Notes under the pieces: generated by a model | The model's database searches: none | The model's input: the letters and a program-made list of their open reading frames with translations, nothing else | Told to the model about the DNA's origin: nothing | Shown here: positions 1 through 7,536 of the stretch, piece by piece | Layout: every line of letters starts with the position of its first letter | Numbering within the stretch: position 1 is the first letter of the stretch | Assembly (NCBI GenBank): GCA_030377945.1 | Contig: JAUCGD010000026.1 | Coordinates: 9,144-26,356, forward strand | Length of the DNA stretch: 17,213 nucleotides | Reading direction: 5' to 3' | From: Desulfobacterales bacterium HSG17 | GTDB lineage: Bacteria; Desulfobacterota; Desulfobacteria; Desulfobacterales; Desulfococcaceae | Made by a program: the position numbers and the translations under genes

Positions 1-49
1 GATTAAATGATTTACTATGAATGATTTTTAATGATTATTATGATATTAT
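1..49 (-). repeat. Truncated inverted copy of the 101-bp AT-rich palindromic repeat
   Basis: This stretch aligns, with a few mismatches and small gaps, to the reverse complement of the repeat at 108-208 (shared blocks include GATTAAATGATTT, ATGAATGATTTT and ACTATGAT-like sequence). It is cut on the left by the window edge. On the right it stops abruptly where the 51-nt repeat (50-100) begins, so it looks like a third copy interrupted by another element. The unit is itself palindromic, so its orientation is only a best fit. Confidence 0.55.
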
Positions 50-100
50 GCTCGTTTCCAAGCTCTGGCTTGGGAATGCGGTGTTGGAAGCTCTGCTTCC
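50..100 (+). repeat. 51-nt dispersed double-hairpin repeat, copy 1
   Basis: The element starts GCTCGTTTCCAAGCTC and contains two short hairpins: CCAAGCTCTGGCTTGG and GGAAGCTCTGCTTCC. A second copy of the same length and layout lies at 14898-14948, where compensating changes keep both hairpins intact (CCCAGGCTCCAGCCTGGG and GCAAGCTCTGCTTGC). Covariation between copies suggests selection on, or generation by, secondary structure. From memory, similar elements occur in many copies in other bacterial genomes. No coding capacity. Confidence 0.75.
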
Positions 101-107
101 TATTTTG

Positions 108-208
108 GGAACCATGATTAAATGATTTGCATGATTAACTATGATAACATCATAGTACTCATTTAAAATCATTCATGAAAATCATTTAATCATTTAATCA
201 TGGTTCCC
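108..208. repeat. 101-bp AT-rich palindromic repeat, copy 1
   Basis: The ends are inverted repeats: GGAACCATGATTAAATGATT on the left pairs with AATCATTTAATCATGGTTCC on the right, and the interior is rich in ATGATT/AATCAT words. A second copy at 692-792 matches at 96 of 101 positions by manual alignment, in the same orientation. The right end supplies an ATG at 200 that opens a frame into the next gene, but no ribosome binding site precedes it. The element looks like a MITE/REP-type non-coding repeat. The two copies bracket the GxxExxY gene. Confidence 0.85.
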
Positions 209-212
209 AAAC

Positions 213-250
213 ACAGGAAGCAAAAAACAGGAAGCAAAAAAACAGGTAAA
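213..250 (+). repeat. Short A-rich tandem repeat upstream of the GxxExxY gene
   Basis: ACAGGAAGCAAAAA occurs twice in tandem, followed by a degenerate ACAGGTAAAAA. It lies between the palindromic repeat and the chosen start at 266, and would encode a lysine-rich leader if the upstream ATG at 200 were used. Probably non-coding leader sequence. Confidence 0.6.
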
Positions 251-265
251 AAAAGGACTCTCATC

Positions 266-667
266 ATGATTAAAACCCAGTACAAATATTCCGACATCAC
301 CTCAAATATAATCGGGGCTGCAATGGAAGTGCATAAAATCCTCGGCAATGGATTCCAGGAAAAATATTACCACAAAGCCCTTGGCCATGAGTTTACACTG
401 CGCCACATTGAATTTCACAGCGAGTTCCCCATGCCGGTTTATTACAAAAAAATGAAACTGGGAACCCGCCGGGTTGATTTCATGGTCTCACAGGTAATAG
501 CAGTTGAAATAAAAGCGGTAATCAGCCTTGAAGATGTCCACCTCGCACAAAGCATAAACTACCTGGAAGCCTACAACCTTGAAATAGGAATGCTGCTCAA
601 TTTTGGAGCTAAAAGCCTGGAATTTAAGCGGGTGCATAACAAGCGATTGACCATGACCGGTGATTGA
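266..667 (+). CDS. GxxExxY family PD-(D/E)XK nuclease-like protein
   Basis: A 133-residue protein of the GxxExxY family (PDDEXK_3-like). Near residues 25-31 lies the signature GFQEKYY, which fits G-x-x-E-x-x-Y. Further on, RRVDFMV followed by VAVEIKAV gives the D...ExK pattern of a PD-(D/E)XK fold. The family's biochemical role is poorly defined; nuclease activity is inferred from the fold. I chose ATG 266 because AAAAGGA (about 250-256) lies at good distance and family members begin around MIKTQY-like sequence. The frame opens earlier, at ATG 200 inside the repeat, giving a lysine-rich 22-residue extension without a ribosome binding site. The gene sits alone between two copies of a 101-bp repeat, upstream of hsdS, so it may be a passenger in the restriction locus or an accessory part of it. 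Family call confident; function unknown. Confidence 0.85.
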   Translation: MIKTQYKYSDITSNIIGAAMEVHKILGNGFQEKYYHKALGHEFTLRHIEFHSEFPMPVYYKKMKLGTRRVDFMVSQVIAVEIKAVISLEDVHLAQSINYLEAYNLEIGMLLNFGAKSLEFKRVHNKRLTMTGD

Positions 668-691
668 CCAGTGATTGACTATGACACTTTA

Positions 692-792
692 GGAACCATG
701 ATTAAATGATTCACATGATTAACTATGACAACATCATACTAATCATTTAAAATCATTCATGAAAATCATTTAATCATTTAATCATGGTTCCC
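692..792. repeat. 101-bp AT-rich palindromic repeat, copy 2
   Basis: Same element as 108-208, same orientation, with five differences I can count (in the TGC/CAC spacer, the ATAAC/ACAAC word and two positions near the centre). It begins GGAACCATGATT and ends AATCATGGTTCCC. As in copy 1, its last bases provide an ATG (784) in frame with the next gene, here hsdS. The conserved ends and variable centre suit a structured element spread by duplication. Confidence 0.85.
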
Positions 793-834
793 AAAAAAGG
801 GACAAAAAAAACAAAAAGGCCAAAGAAAACAAAA

Positions 835-2106
835 ATGAAAAAAGGATATAAGCAAACTGAAGTTGGGGAGGTACCGGAGGAGTGGGAAATTTCTGTTGTT
901 AATAAATGTGCTGAAATCTTAGACTCTAAGAGAATACCCCTTAACCAAGTGGAACGAAATAATAAAAAAGGAAATATTCCATATTATGGAGCCAATGGTA
1001 TACTTGATTATGTTGATGATTTCATTTTCAACGAACCTTTAGTTTTGATGGCCGAAGATGGTGGTCATTTTAAAGATTATTTTAAAAAGCCTATTTGTCA
1101 AAAAATTGATGGTAAATCTTGGGTAAATAATCATGCTCATGTGTTGAAAGCAATCAAGAATAAAATAATTACTAACTGGCTCTTTTACTGGTTTGTGCAT
1201 AGAGATATTTTACCTTTTCTTAATGGCGGAACTAGAGCAAAATTGAACCAGTCAGATTTAAAAAAATTGCCAGTAGCACTCCCCCCACTCCCCGAACAAA
1301 AAAAAATAGCCCAAATCCTAACCTCCATAGACGAAACCATAGAATCCACCAGAAAAGTAATTGACCAGACAAAAAAGGTAAAACAGGGCTTATTGCAGGA
1401 ATTGCTCACAAAAGGAATCGGCCATACGAAATTTAAGAAGGTGAAGTTGGGGTTTGAAGAAGTTGAGATTCCTGAAGAGTGGAGACTTATAAGAATTAAG
1501 GAAGTTGTCAATAAGCAACCTAATGCGATTACAGCCGGACCTTTTGGTACTATTTTCAAAGCAAAAGATTTTCGAGAAAAAGGTATTCCAATTATCCAGA
1601 TAAGGCATATCACTGAAGATGGTTTTAATTGGGGCAAAAAAATAACATTCATGGATGAAGATGTATATCAAAAATTACACGTACCATTTACAGTCTTTCC
1701 AAATGATTTGTTAATAACAAAAATGGGTGATCCTCCAGGATTATCATGTTTGTATCCAGAAAATTACTCAAAAGCTATGGTTACACCAGATGTTATAAAG
1801 GCATCATTAGATCATAATAAAATTAACCCTTATTTTGCAATGTATTCATATAATTGCCCATCAACCAATAAAAGACTTTTAAAACTTACTAAAGGCGGTA
1901 CTCGACCTCGTATAACTTTGAATGAATTTTATGCATTAAAACTTCCTTTTCCTTCATTAGAAGAACAAAATCATATTGCGGACATATTGAGAAGTTTTGA
2001 CATCAAGATTGAACTTTTAAATTCCGAATTAGCTCAACTCCAAACCCTAAAAAAAGGTCTAATGCAAGACCTCCTAACCGGCGCAGTCCGGGTAAAACTA
2101 CAATAG
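835..2106 (+). CDS. hsdS: Type I restriction-modification specificity subunit S
   Basis: A 423-residue HsdS, which gives the HsdM/HsdR complex its DNA target. Two target recognition domains are visible: TRD1 about residues 20-145, opening QTEVGEVPEEWE, and TRD2 about 215-375, opening EIPEEWRLIRI. Each is followed by a conserved helical spacer: PPLPEQKKIAQILTSIDETI (about 148-167) running to LLQELLTKGIG, and LEEQNHIADILRSFD running to LKKGLMQDLLTG at the end. Length is normal. The start at 835 (MKKGYKQTEVG) matches usual family N-termini; an in-frame ATG at 784 lies in the repeat and would add 17 mostly lysine residues. No strong ribosome binding site is seen (AAGG at 816-819 is far). TRD-coding DNA is visibly more AT-rich than the spacers, as expected for exchanged TRDs. 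It abuts hsdR. Confidence 0.93.
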   Translation: MKKGYKQTEVGEVPEEWEISVVNKCAEILDSKRIPLNQVERNNKKGNIPYYGANGILDYVDDFIFNEPLVLMAEDGGHFKDYFKKPICQKIDGKSWVNNHAHVLKAIKNKIITNWLFYWFVHRDILPFLNGGTRAKLNQSDLKKLPVALPPLPEQKKIAQILTSIDETIESTRKVIDQTKKVKQGLLQELLTKGIGHTKFKKVKLGFEEVEIPEEWRLIRIKEVVNKQPNAITAGPFGTIFKAKDFREKGIPIIQIRHITEDGFNWGKKITFMDEDVYQKLHVPFTVFPNDLLITKMGDPPGLSCLYPENYSKAMVTPDVIKASLDHNKINPYFAMYSYNCPSTNKRLLKLTKGGTRPRITLNEFYALKLPFPSLEEQNHIADILRSFDIKIELLNSELAQLQTLKKGLMQDLLTGAVRVKLQ

Positions 2107-2115
2107 GTGCTTCCC

Positions 2116-5100
2116 ATGTTAAAAGGCCCTGAACACACACTGGTTGAAATGCCGTCCATAAAAATCCTGCAAACCCTGGGATACGACTACCTGAAACCCG
2201 CACAAAACGAAACAGCCAGGGACGGCTTAAACAACGTCATTTTAAGAGACATCTTCACAGACGCACTCATACGGATAAACTCCATAGATCAAAACACAGC
2301 AACCCTGATTTACCACGAATTTCTCTCAATATCAGACAATGAAAAATGGCTCTCCATTCTCCGGGGAGATTACAGCCGCAAAGTTCCGGGACAGACCAAA
2401 AACAAAACAATCCGCACCATAGACTTCCTGAACCCTGAAAACAACACCTTTACCGTAACAAACCAGTTCAAAGTCCATGCCCAGAAAAACCGCATTCCTG
2501 ACATGGTATGCTTTATAAACGGAATCCCGGTAATCGTGGTCGAAGCAAAAACCCCGGTAAATTTTAAAAACAAAACAGGACAGGCATTTGACCAGATCAA
2601 AGGCTATGAAAAAGACATCCCCCGGCTCTTTTACTCCAACATCTTTAACATAATAACAGACAGCATAACCCTGATGTACGGCACAACAGGCGCTCAGTCC
2701 CAATACTGGGGATACTGGCGCGATCCCTGGGAAAAAATTGATGATGATTTTATCGGTGAACTCAACAAAGGCTATTACTGCCTTCTCAAACCTTCCCGGC
2801 TCCTGGACATAATCGCCCATTTTATTGTATTTGAAAAAAACGACAACCAGGTAGTCAAAAAAATCTGCCGTTATCAGCAGTTCCGGGCAGTAAACAAAAT
2901 AGTGCAAAAGCTCCTGGAAAACCGACACCCCGGACATCGCCAGGGCCTTATCTGGCACACCCAGGGCAGCGGCAAATCCCTGACAATGGTATTTGCAGTA
3001 CTGAAATTGAAAAAACACCTTACCATCCAATCAGAAGTCCTGTCCTCGCCTAATATCCTGGTACTCACAGACCGCATAGACCTGGACGAACAAATTTCCA
3101 AAACCTTTAAAGCCTGCGGACTGCCCAACCCTTTGCATATTGAAACCCAGACACAACTCATGGAACATATCCACGCAGGTACAAGCGGAAAAACTCTGCT
3201 TTCCACCATATTCAAGTTTGAAAACTCAAAACAGACAGTTGAAAATTCCGAAAACTGGATAATCCTGGTTGACGAATGCCACCGCACCCAGGAAAAAGAC
3301 CTGGGCGCATATCTTCGCAAAACATTTCCTGAATCCTGGTTTTTCGGATTCACAGGCACACCCGTAAAAAAAACCGACAAAGACACCTACCGCAATTTTT
3401 CCCCTCCTGGGGAAGCCTACCTGGATAAATACTCCATTGACGATGCAGTTGCAGACGGGGCAACAGTGCCTATCTTTTACACATCCAGGCTGGTTAAATT
3501 TCATGTGGACACAAAAACCCTGGATATAAAATTCGATCAGGCATTTGCACATCTTACAGAAAAACAGAAAACGGAAATCCAGAAAAAAGACCTGAAATTT
3601 AAAAACATTTTAAAGCATTGGGACAGGGTGGAATCCATTGCAACAGACATATGGGAACATTTTAAAAACAGCGCAAAAAAAGACGGTTACAAAGCTCAGA
3701 TTGTAGCCATTGACCGGGAAGGTGTAATTCTTTACAAACGCGCCCTGGATAAAGTCATAGCAAAGGATTTTGAAAAACAGGGGATGAGCCTGGATAAAGC
3801 ACAGGCAGAGGCAGCAGCCTGCTCAGTGCCGGTATATTCAGCAAACCGCAAAGACGGGGACCCCTCAGAAGATGAATACACAAACAGCATCCGTAAAGAC
3901 CTGATAAAATACAGGCTGGATGAAAATAATTCAAAATCCGAAAACCCGGAAAAGAGAATATCGGAAAAAAGAATAAAGGAAGAATTTAAAAAGAAAAATC
4001 AGCCGCCCTGGTTTCTCATTGTATGCAGCAAACTCCTCACCGGGTTTGACGCACCTGCCGAATCTGTAATGTACCTGGACAACCCCTTAAAAGAACACAA
4101 TCTATTACAGGCCATTGCCCGAACCAACCGGATAGAAGACGCAAACAAACCCCACGGCCTGATTGTTGACTATGTGGGAGTAACGGAAAATCTGGCAGAG
4201 GCTCTGGCCTCCTACCGCAGCAAAGACGTACAAAACGCCATGATAAACCTGGATGCGCTGCGCTCGGAACTGCGCCAGGCACACAGGGATGTCATGGCAA
4301 TGATGAAAAACATCAAACGCCAGAGTACGCATTTTACAAAAAACGACTATATACCTGAATTTGACGCACTCATAAAAGCCCTGGAAAGCCTGGATCAATG
4401 GTATGAATTTAAGCGGCTTGCAGGAAAATTCATAAGTGTTTACCAGGCCCTTTGCCCTGACCCTGATGTGCTGGAATATAAGAGAGACATGAAATGGATA
4501 AGCATGTTTTTATCCTTTGGCACACAGAAATTTGAACAGAGCGAATCTGTAAACATTCAAAACTGCTCTGCAAAAATCCGGGAAATTCTGGAAGAAGAAC
4601 TGCGTGTAACCGGCCTTGGTGACATGATTAAGCTTAGATCTCTGGAAGATGAAGATTTCTGGGATGATTTTTCCACAACAGGAAAAAACAAAGAACAGAT
4701 TGAACAGGCAGCAGTAAAAAAAGCAACAGAACTCAAAAAAAGCCTTTCGGAAAAACTGGATACCAACCCGGAGCAATACCATCCCTTTTCAGACCGGCTC
4801 ATAGCCATAATAAACCGCCTGAACAAAGGGCTTGCTTCTGCTGCTGACACATTAAAAGACATGGAACAGTTAAGCAAAGACTTAATAGAAGAGAGCAATG
4901 CCCATAAAAAACCGGGCCTGACCCAGACAGCATACGGAATATACAAAATACTGGAAGCCTTTCACCAGAAAAAAGCTGAAAATCAGCCAAAAGACAAATC
5001 CGATAAACAAATATCCGAAAAACCTGCAAAACCCTATGAAAGAAAACTATCCCCCTTACAGCAGGCAGCCGCACAAATAGACAACATCTACACATCCGAA

Positions 5101-5259
5101 CAAACAGCCCCAAAAGGCTGGCATCTCAAAGAACAAATGAAAAAAGACCAGCGGAGCATGGTACGCAGAATAGTACTGACCCTGAAAATCAAAAACTGGA
5201 AAGAAATCCCTGAAAAAGTAGAAACCTTTGCAATCAGGCATTATGTGCAGGAAAGATGA
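2116..5259 (+). CDS. hsdR: Type I restriction endonuclease subunit R
   Basis: A 1047-residue HsdR, the ATP-driven DNA translocase and nuclease of a type I system. N-terminal HSDR_N nuclease: RIPDMVCFINGIPVIVVEAK (about residues 127-145) holds the D...ExK catalytic set. The SF2 motor follows: Walker A HTQGSGKSLTM (about 282), DRIDLDEQ, DECHRTQ (motif II, about 386), GFTGTP (motif III, about 413), LLTGFDAPAE (about 640) and QAIARTNRIED (motif VI, about 665). A charged helical C-terminal region, presumably for docking to HsdM, completes it. Length is normal and the frame is intact. ATG 2116 is preferred: AGGTG at 2105-2109, overlapping the hsdS stop, sits six bases upstream. A GTG at 2107 directly after that stop would add three residues. 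Translational coupling to hsdS is likely. No hsdM is in the window. Confidence 0.95.
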   Translation: MLKGPEHTLVEMPSIKILQTLGYDYLKPAQNETARDGLNNVILRDIFTDALIRINSIDQNTATLIYHEFLSISDNEKWLSILRGDYSRKVPGQTKNKTIRTIDFLNPENNTFTVTNQFKVHAQKNRIPDMVCFINGIPVIVVEAKTPVNFKNKTGQAFDQIKGYEKDIPRLFYSNIFNIITDSITLMYGTTGAQSQYWGYWRDPWEKIDDDFIGELNKGYYCLLKPSRLLDIIAHFIVFEKNDNQVVKKICRYQQFRAVNKIVQKLLENRHPGHRQGLIWHTQGSGKSLTMVFAVLKLKKHLTIQSEVLSSPNILVLTDRIDLDEQISKTFKACGLPNPLHIETQTQLMEHIHAGTSGKTLLSTIFKFENSKQTVENSENWIILVDECHRTQEKDLGAYLRKTFPESWFFGFTGTPVKKTDKDTYRNFSPPGEAYLDKYSIDDAVADGATVPIFYTSRLVKFHVDTKTLDIKFDQAFAHLTEKQKTEIQKKDLKFKNILKHWDRVESIATDIWEHFKNSAKKDGYKAQIVAIDREGVILYKRALDKVIAKDFEKQGMSLDKAQAEAAACSVPVYSANRKDGDPSEDEYTNSIRKDLIKYRLDENNSKSENPEKRISEKRIKEEFKKKNQPPWFLIVCSKLLTGFDAPAESVMYLDNPLKEHNLLQAIARTNRIEDANKPHGLIVDYVGVTENLAEALASYRSKDVQNAMINLDALRSELRQAHRDVMAMMKNIKRQSTHFTKNDYIPEFDALIKALESLDQWYEFKRLAGKFISVYQALCPDPDVLEYKRDMKWISMFLSFGTQKFEQSESVNIQNCSAKIREILEEELRVTGLGDMIKLRSLEDEDFWDDFSTTGKNKEQIEQAAVKKATELKKSLSEKLDTNPEQYHPFSDRLIAIINRLNKGLASAADTLKDMEQLSKDLIEESNAHKKPGLTQTAYGIYKILEAFHQKKAENQPKDKSDKQISEKPAKPYERKLSPLQQAAAQIDNIYTSEQTAPKGWHLKEQMKKDQRSMVRRIVLTLKIKNWKEIPEKVETFAIRHYVQER

Positions 5260-5996
5260 ACCAACTCACCATAGGCAAAAGAACCATCCCATACACCATA
5301 AGGGAAAACCCGCGCACCAGGCGAATTACCATCCATGTAACCCCTGAAACTATGGAAGTTGTAACCCCGCCTGATACGGCCACTTCTATTATTGAGAATT
5401 TCCTGAACAGGAAAAAGCAATGGGTTTTCAACAAAATCCGGAATATGGAAGAATCAGTAAAAAAACAGTCCATGCAACAGCCCCAAATCTTTATGACCGG
5501 TGCAAAAATTCCATATCGTGGCAGAATGATGAAAATTCATGTTTTTGTTGAAAAAGTCCGGGATATTAGCATTTCCTATAAAAATGGATTTTACATCACC
5601 ATACCTGATTTATTGAAAAATTCTGACAATGCTGTCAAATACCGTCTGCGGAACTGGATGATAAAACAGGTGGAAAAAGACTGTAAGGCTTTTGTCCGTT
5701 ATTACAGTAAAAAACTTGATCTTGTACCCAAAGGAATCCTTGTTAAAAAACAGAAAAATCTGTGGGGAAGCTGCACCAAACAAGGCATAATCCACATAAA
5801 CCGGCAGCTGGCATTTGCACCAAAACAAATACTGGAATATGTGGTAGTCCATGAAATCTGCCATTTAAAACACAGAAACCACACAGACGAATTCTGGAAA
5901 CTCCTGGGCACAGTGTTCCCGGACTGGCAATATTGCAAAAAACAGTTAAAAAAACATGAATCTGAATGGGGAACAGAAAACAATTTAATAACTTAA
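5256..5996 (+). CDS. YgjP-type (M48/SprT-like) zinc metallopeptidase
   Basis: A 246-residue member of the YgjP/DUF45 (COG1451) metal-dependent hydrolase family. Near residues 197-213, VVHEICHLKHRNHTDEFW contains HExxH (HEICH) and the following NHTxxFW typical of the family; LWGSCTKQGIIHINRQLAFAP just before it is the family's conserved block. The N-terminal part (about 1-150) is a beta-rich region starting IGKRTIPYTIRENPRTRRIT. No signal peptide or membrane segment, so cytoplasmic. Its ATG overlaps the hsdR stop as ATGA, with CAGGAAAG just upstream, so it is probably translated with hsdR. This family is often found next to type I hsdR genes (my knowledge of gene neighbourhoods); its role there is unknown, and maturation or turnover of restriction subunits is only a guess. 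Confidence 0.88.
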   Translation: MNQLTIGKRTIPYTIRENPRTRRITIHVTPETMEVVTPPDTATSIIENFLNRKKQWVFNKIRNMEESVKKQSMQQPQIFMTGAKIPYRGRMMKIHVFVEKVRDISISYKNGFYITIPDLLKNSDNAVKYRLRNWMIKQVEKDCKAFVRYYSKKLDLVPKGILVKKQKNLWGSCTKQGIIHINRQLAFAPKQILEYVVVHEICHLKHRNHTDEFWKLLGTVFPDWQYCKKQLKKHESEWGTENNLIT

Positions 5997-6011
5997 TTTA
6001 TATAAAAGAAC

Positions 6012-6035
6012 GGTAGCGCCGCCTTACATGGCGGC
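6012..6035 (+). repeat. Partial copy of the GGTAGCGCCGCC hairpin repeat
   Basis: GGTAGCGCCGCC, then TTACAT, then GGCGGC forms a six-base-pair GCCGCC/GGCGGC hairpin (6018-6035). The same GGTAGCGCCGCC start, with a hairpin of equal size, opens the longer element at 13635-13708, so this is a truncated copy. It is in the 56-bp gap between the metallopeptidase and the aspartokinase and could act as a weak transcription barrier; no T run follows. Confidence 0.65.
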
Positions 6036-6052
6036 TGTGGAGAAAATAAAAT

Positions 6053-7447
6053 ATGAAAAAAGCATTAAAAGTAATTAAGGTTGGAGGCGGATGCCTGAAC
6101 GGAAATGAAACCATAGCCCATATTGTCAAACTTATACAGGAGAGAGGCAAGGGCCATGTATTTGTTGTATCTGCTTTAAACGGTGTAACTGACTTATTAA
6201 TAAAAAGCATGGATTCAGCCCTGGAAAATGAAGAAAACATCCCAGGCATAATCAGCCATTTAAAAACCATACATATGGATGCAGCAAAGCATACAATCAA
6301 AGATAAAAATACCCTGAAAAATTTCAGCATAGACCTGAACAAAAATTTGCTCCAGGTTGAGCGCTTTTACTACGGGCTTAACTTTACCAGGGAAATATCT
6401 CTGCGTATGAAAGACATGATAAGCAGTTTTGGCGAAAGGTTTTCAGCTCAACTCCTGACTGCAATTCTTCAAAGCATGGGTTGCCAGGCAGATTATCTGC
6501 TGCCTCATAAAATAGGCATGTTAACAGACGGTAAATTCGGAGATGCCACGGCAAACCTAAATATCATACCCAAAAATTTTGATGAGTATGTCAAGCCCCT
6601 TTTGACAGACTCCATAATCCTTTTTATTCCAGGATTTTTCGGTATAAGTGAAAAAGGAGATATTACCACTTTTGGCCGGGGCGGAAGCGATTATTCAGCA
6701 GCAGTTGTTGCAGCGGCTCTTAATGCAGAAGTTCTGGAAGTATGGAAAGATACACAGGGTTTTATGAGCGCAGATCCGAAAATGGTTCCTGAAGCCCAAT
6801 TATTACCAATTCTTTCATATGAAGAAGCTGCTGAACTGGCATATTTCGGAGCCAGGATTCTGCATGCCCGATCTGTTGAACCTGTAAGAGCTAAAAAAAT
6901 AAATATTGCCATTAAAAATACTTTAAATCCTGATGCCCAGGGAAGCCTGATTGCCAATCAAAGCCCGAAAACAAAAACCATTATTAAAAGTGTTGCCCAT
7001 GACTCCAATATCGGCATTCTCAAGGTTTATGCTTCAGGGGTGGGAGCGCGCCCCGGAATTCTGGCTCTGGTTGCAAACTGTCTGACAGAAGCAGGTATAA
7101 ATATAAAATCTGTTGTCACATCACACACATGCATCAGCCTTTTACTGGAAAAAAATGATCTGGAACAGGGACGACAGGCATTAATGACCCTGGACCCAAG
7201 ACCATACCGCAAACTGACAGTTTCTAAAGATAAAGCATTGATAAGTATTGTAGGAGACGGACTTCATCGTCATAAGGGAATTGCAGCCAAATGTTTTTCA
7301 GCAGTAGCAGACTGTAACATAAATATTGATATGATTTCCTTTGGCCCTTCCCGCTGTGCCCTGTATTTTATAACAAAAAACAAGGATGTACACAGCGCAG
7401 TAAATGCAATACACAGCACATTTTTTTCCAGCCCCAGATGTTATTGA
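6053..7447 (+). CDS. Aspartokinase with two C-terminal ACT domains
   Basis: A 464-residue monofunctional aspartate kinase (ATP + L-aspartate to 4-phospho-L-aspartate), first step towards lysine, threonine and methionine. The kinase domain (about 1-300) shows VIKVGGGCLNG near the N-terminus, VVSALNGVTDLL, SFGERFSAQLL (about 124), FGRGGSDYSAAV (about 207), the segment ending SADPKMVPEA, and LAYFGARILHARSVEP (about 263). Two ACT domains follow (about 320-385 and 396-460), expected to bind an amino-acid effector. Layout resembles archaeal and LysC-type enzymes. Several usually invariant residues differ: KFGGTS is KVGGGC, WTDV is WKDT, and FGAKVLHP is FGARILHA. Start ATG 6053 has GGAG at 6039-6042. 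It stands alone after the restriction locus. The family is clear; effector and full activity are not. Confidence 0.85.
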   Translation: MKKALKVIKVGGGCLNGNETIAHIVKLIQERGKGHVFVVSALNGVTDLLIKSMDSALENEENIPGIISHLKTIHMDAAKHTIKDKNTLKNFSIDLNKNLLQVERFYYGLNFTREISLRMKDMISSFGERFSAQLLTAILQSMGCQADYLLPHKIGMLTDGKFGDATANLNIIPKNFDEYVKPLLTDSIILFIPGFFGISEKGDITTFGRGGSDYSAAVVAAALNAEVLEVWKDTQGFMSADPKMVPEAQLLPILSYEEAAELAYFGARILHARSVEPVRAKKINIAIKNTLNPDAQGSLIANQSPKTKTIIKSVAHDSNIGILKVYASGVGARPGILALVANCLTEAGINIKSVVTSHTCISLLLEKNDLEQGRQALMTLDPRPYRKLTVSKDKALISIVGDGLHRHKGIAAKCFSAVADCNINIDMISFGPSRCALYFITKNKDVHSAVNAIHSTFFSSPRCY

Positions 7448-7477
7448 ATATTCCATTCCAATTTTGTCAATAAACCC

Positions 7478-7506
7478 TTGACAGTTATAGAGTTTTCCTT
7501 CAAAAT
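7478..7506 (+). promoter_or_regulatory. Candidate sigma70-type promoter of the nucleotidyltransferase gene
   Basis: A perfect TTGACA (7478-7483) is followed, after a 17-bp spacer, by CAAAAT (7501-7506), which matches four of six bases of the -10 consensus. AT-rich sequence follows. If real, transcription would start near 7513, inside the loop of the inverted repeat 7490-7535. Prediction by eye only. Confidence 0.4.
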
Positions 7507-7535
7507 TATATAAAGTTAAAATTGAAGGAAAACTC
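7490..7535. promoter_or_regulatory. Perfect 14-bp inverted repeat over promoter and ribosome binding site
   Basis: GAGTTTTCCTTCAA (7490-7503) and TTGAAGGAAAACTC (7522-7535) are exact reverse complements, separated by 18 bases. The right arm contains the GAAGGA ribosome binding site (7524-7529) for the ATG at 7537; the left arm overlaps the candidate -10. It could be the operator of a dimeric repressor, or an RNA hairpin hiding the ribosome binding site if transcription starts further upstream. Confidence 0.7.
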
Positions 7536-7536
7536 C

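Noticed and set aside
200..265. N-terminal extension of the GxxExxY protein from the ATG in the repeat
   Set aside because: No ribosome binding site, low-complexity lysine-rich sequence, and family N-termini fit the ATG at 266, which has AAAAGGA upstream.
784..834. N-terminal extension of HsdS from the ATG in the second repeat
   Set aside because: The 17 added residues are almost all lysine, threonine and similar; HsdS proteins usually begin as at 835. Weak ribosome binding site at both, so some doubt remains.
2332..5113. Several minus-strand open frames opposite hsdR
   Set aside because: They lie antisense to an intact hsdR, have no family motifs and no ribosome binding sites; they are a by-product of codon use.
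266..5996. A prophage or integrative element carrying the restriction genes
   Set aside because: No integrase, att-like direct repeat, or phage gene is visible; the repeats flank only the GxxExxY gene.
7522..7536. TTG start for the nucleotidyltransferase
   Set aside because: It overlaps the only ribosome binding site, which is correctly placed for the ATG at 7537.
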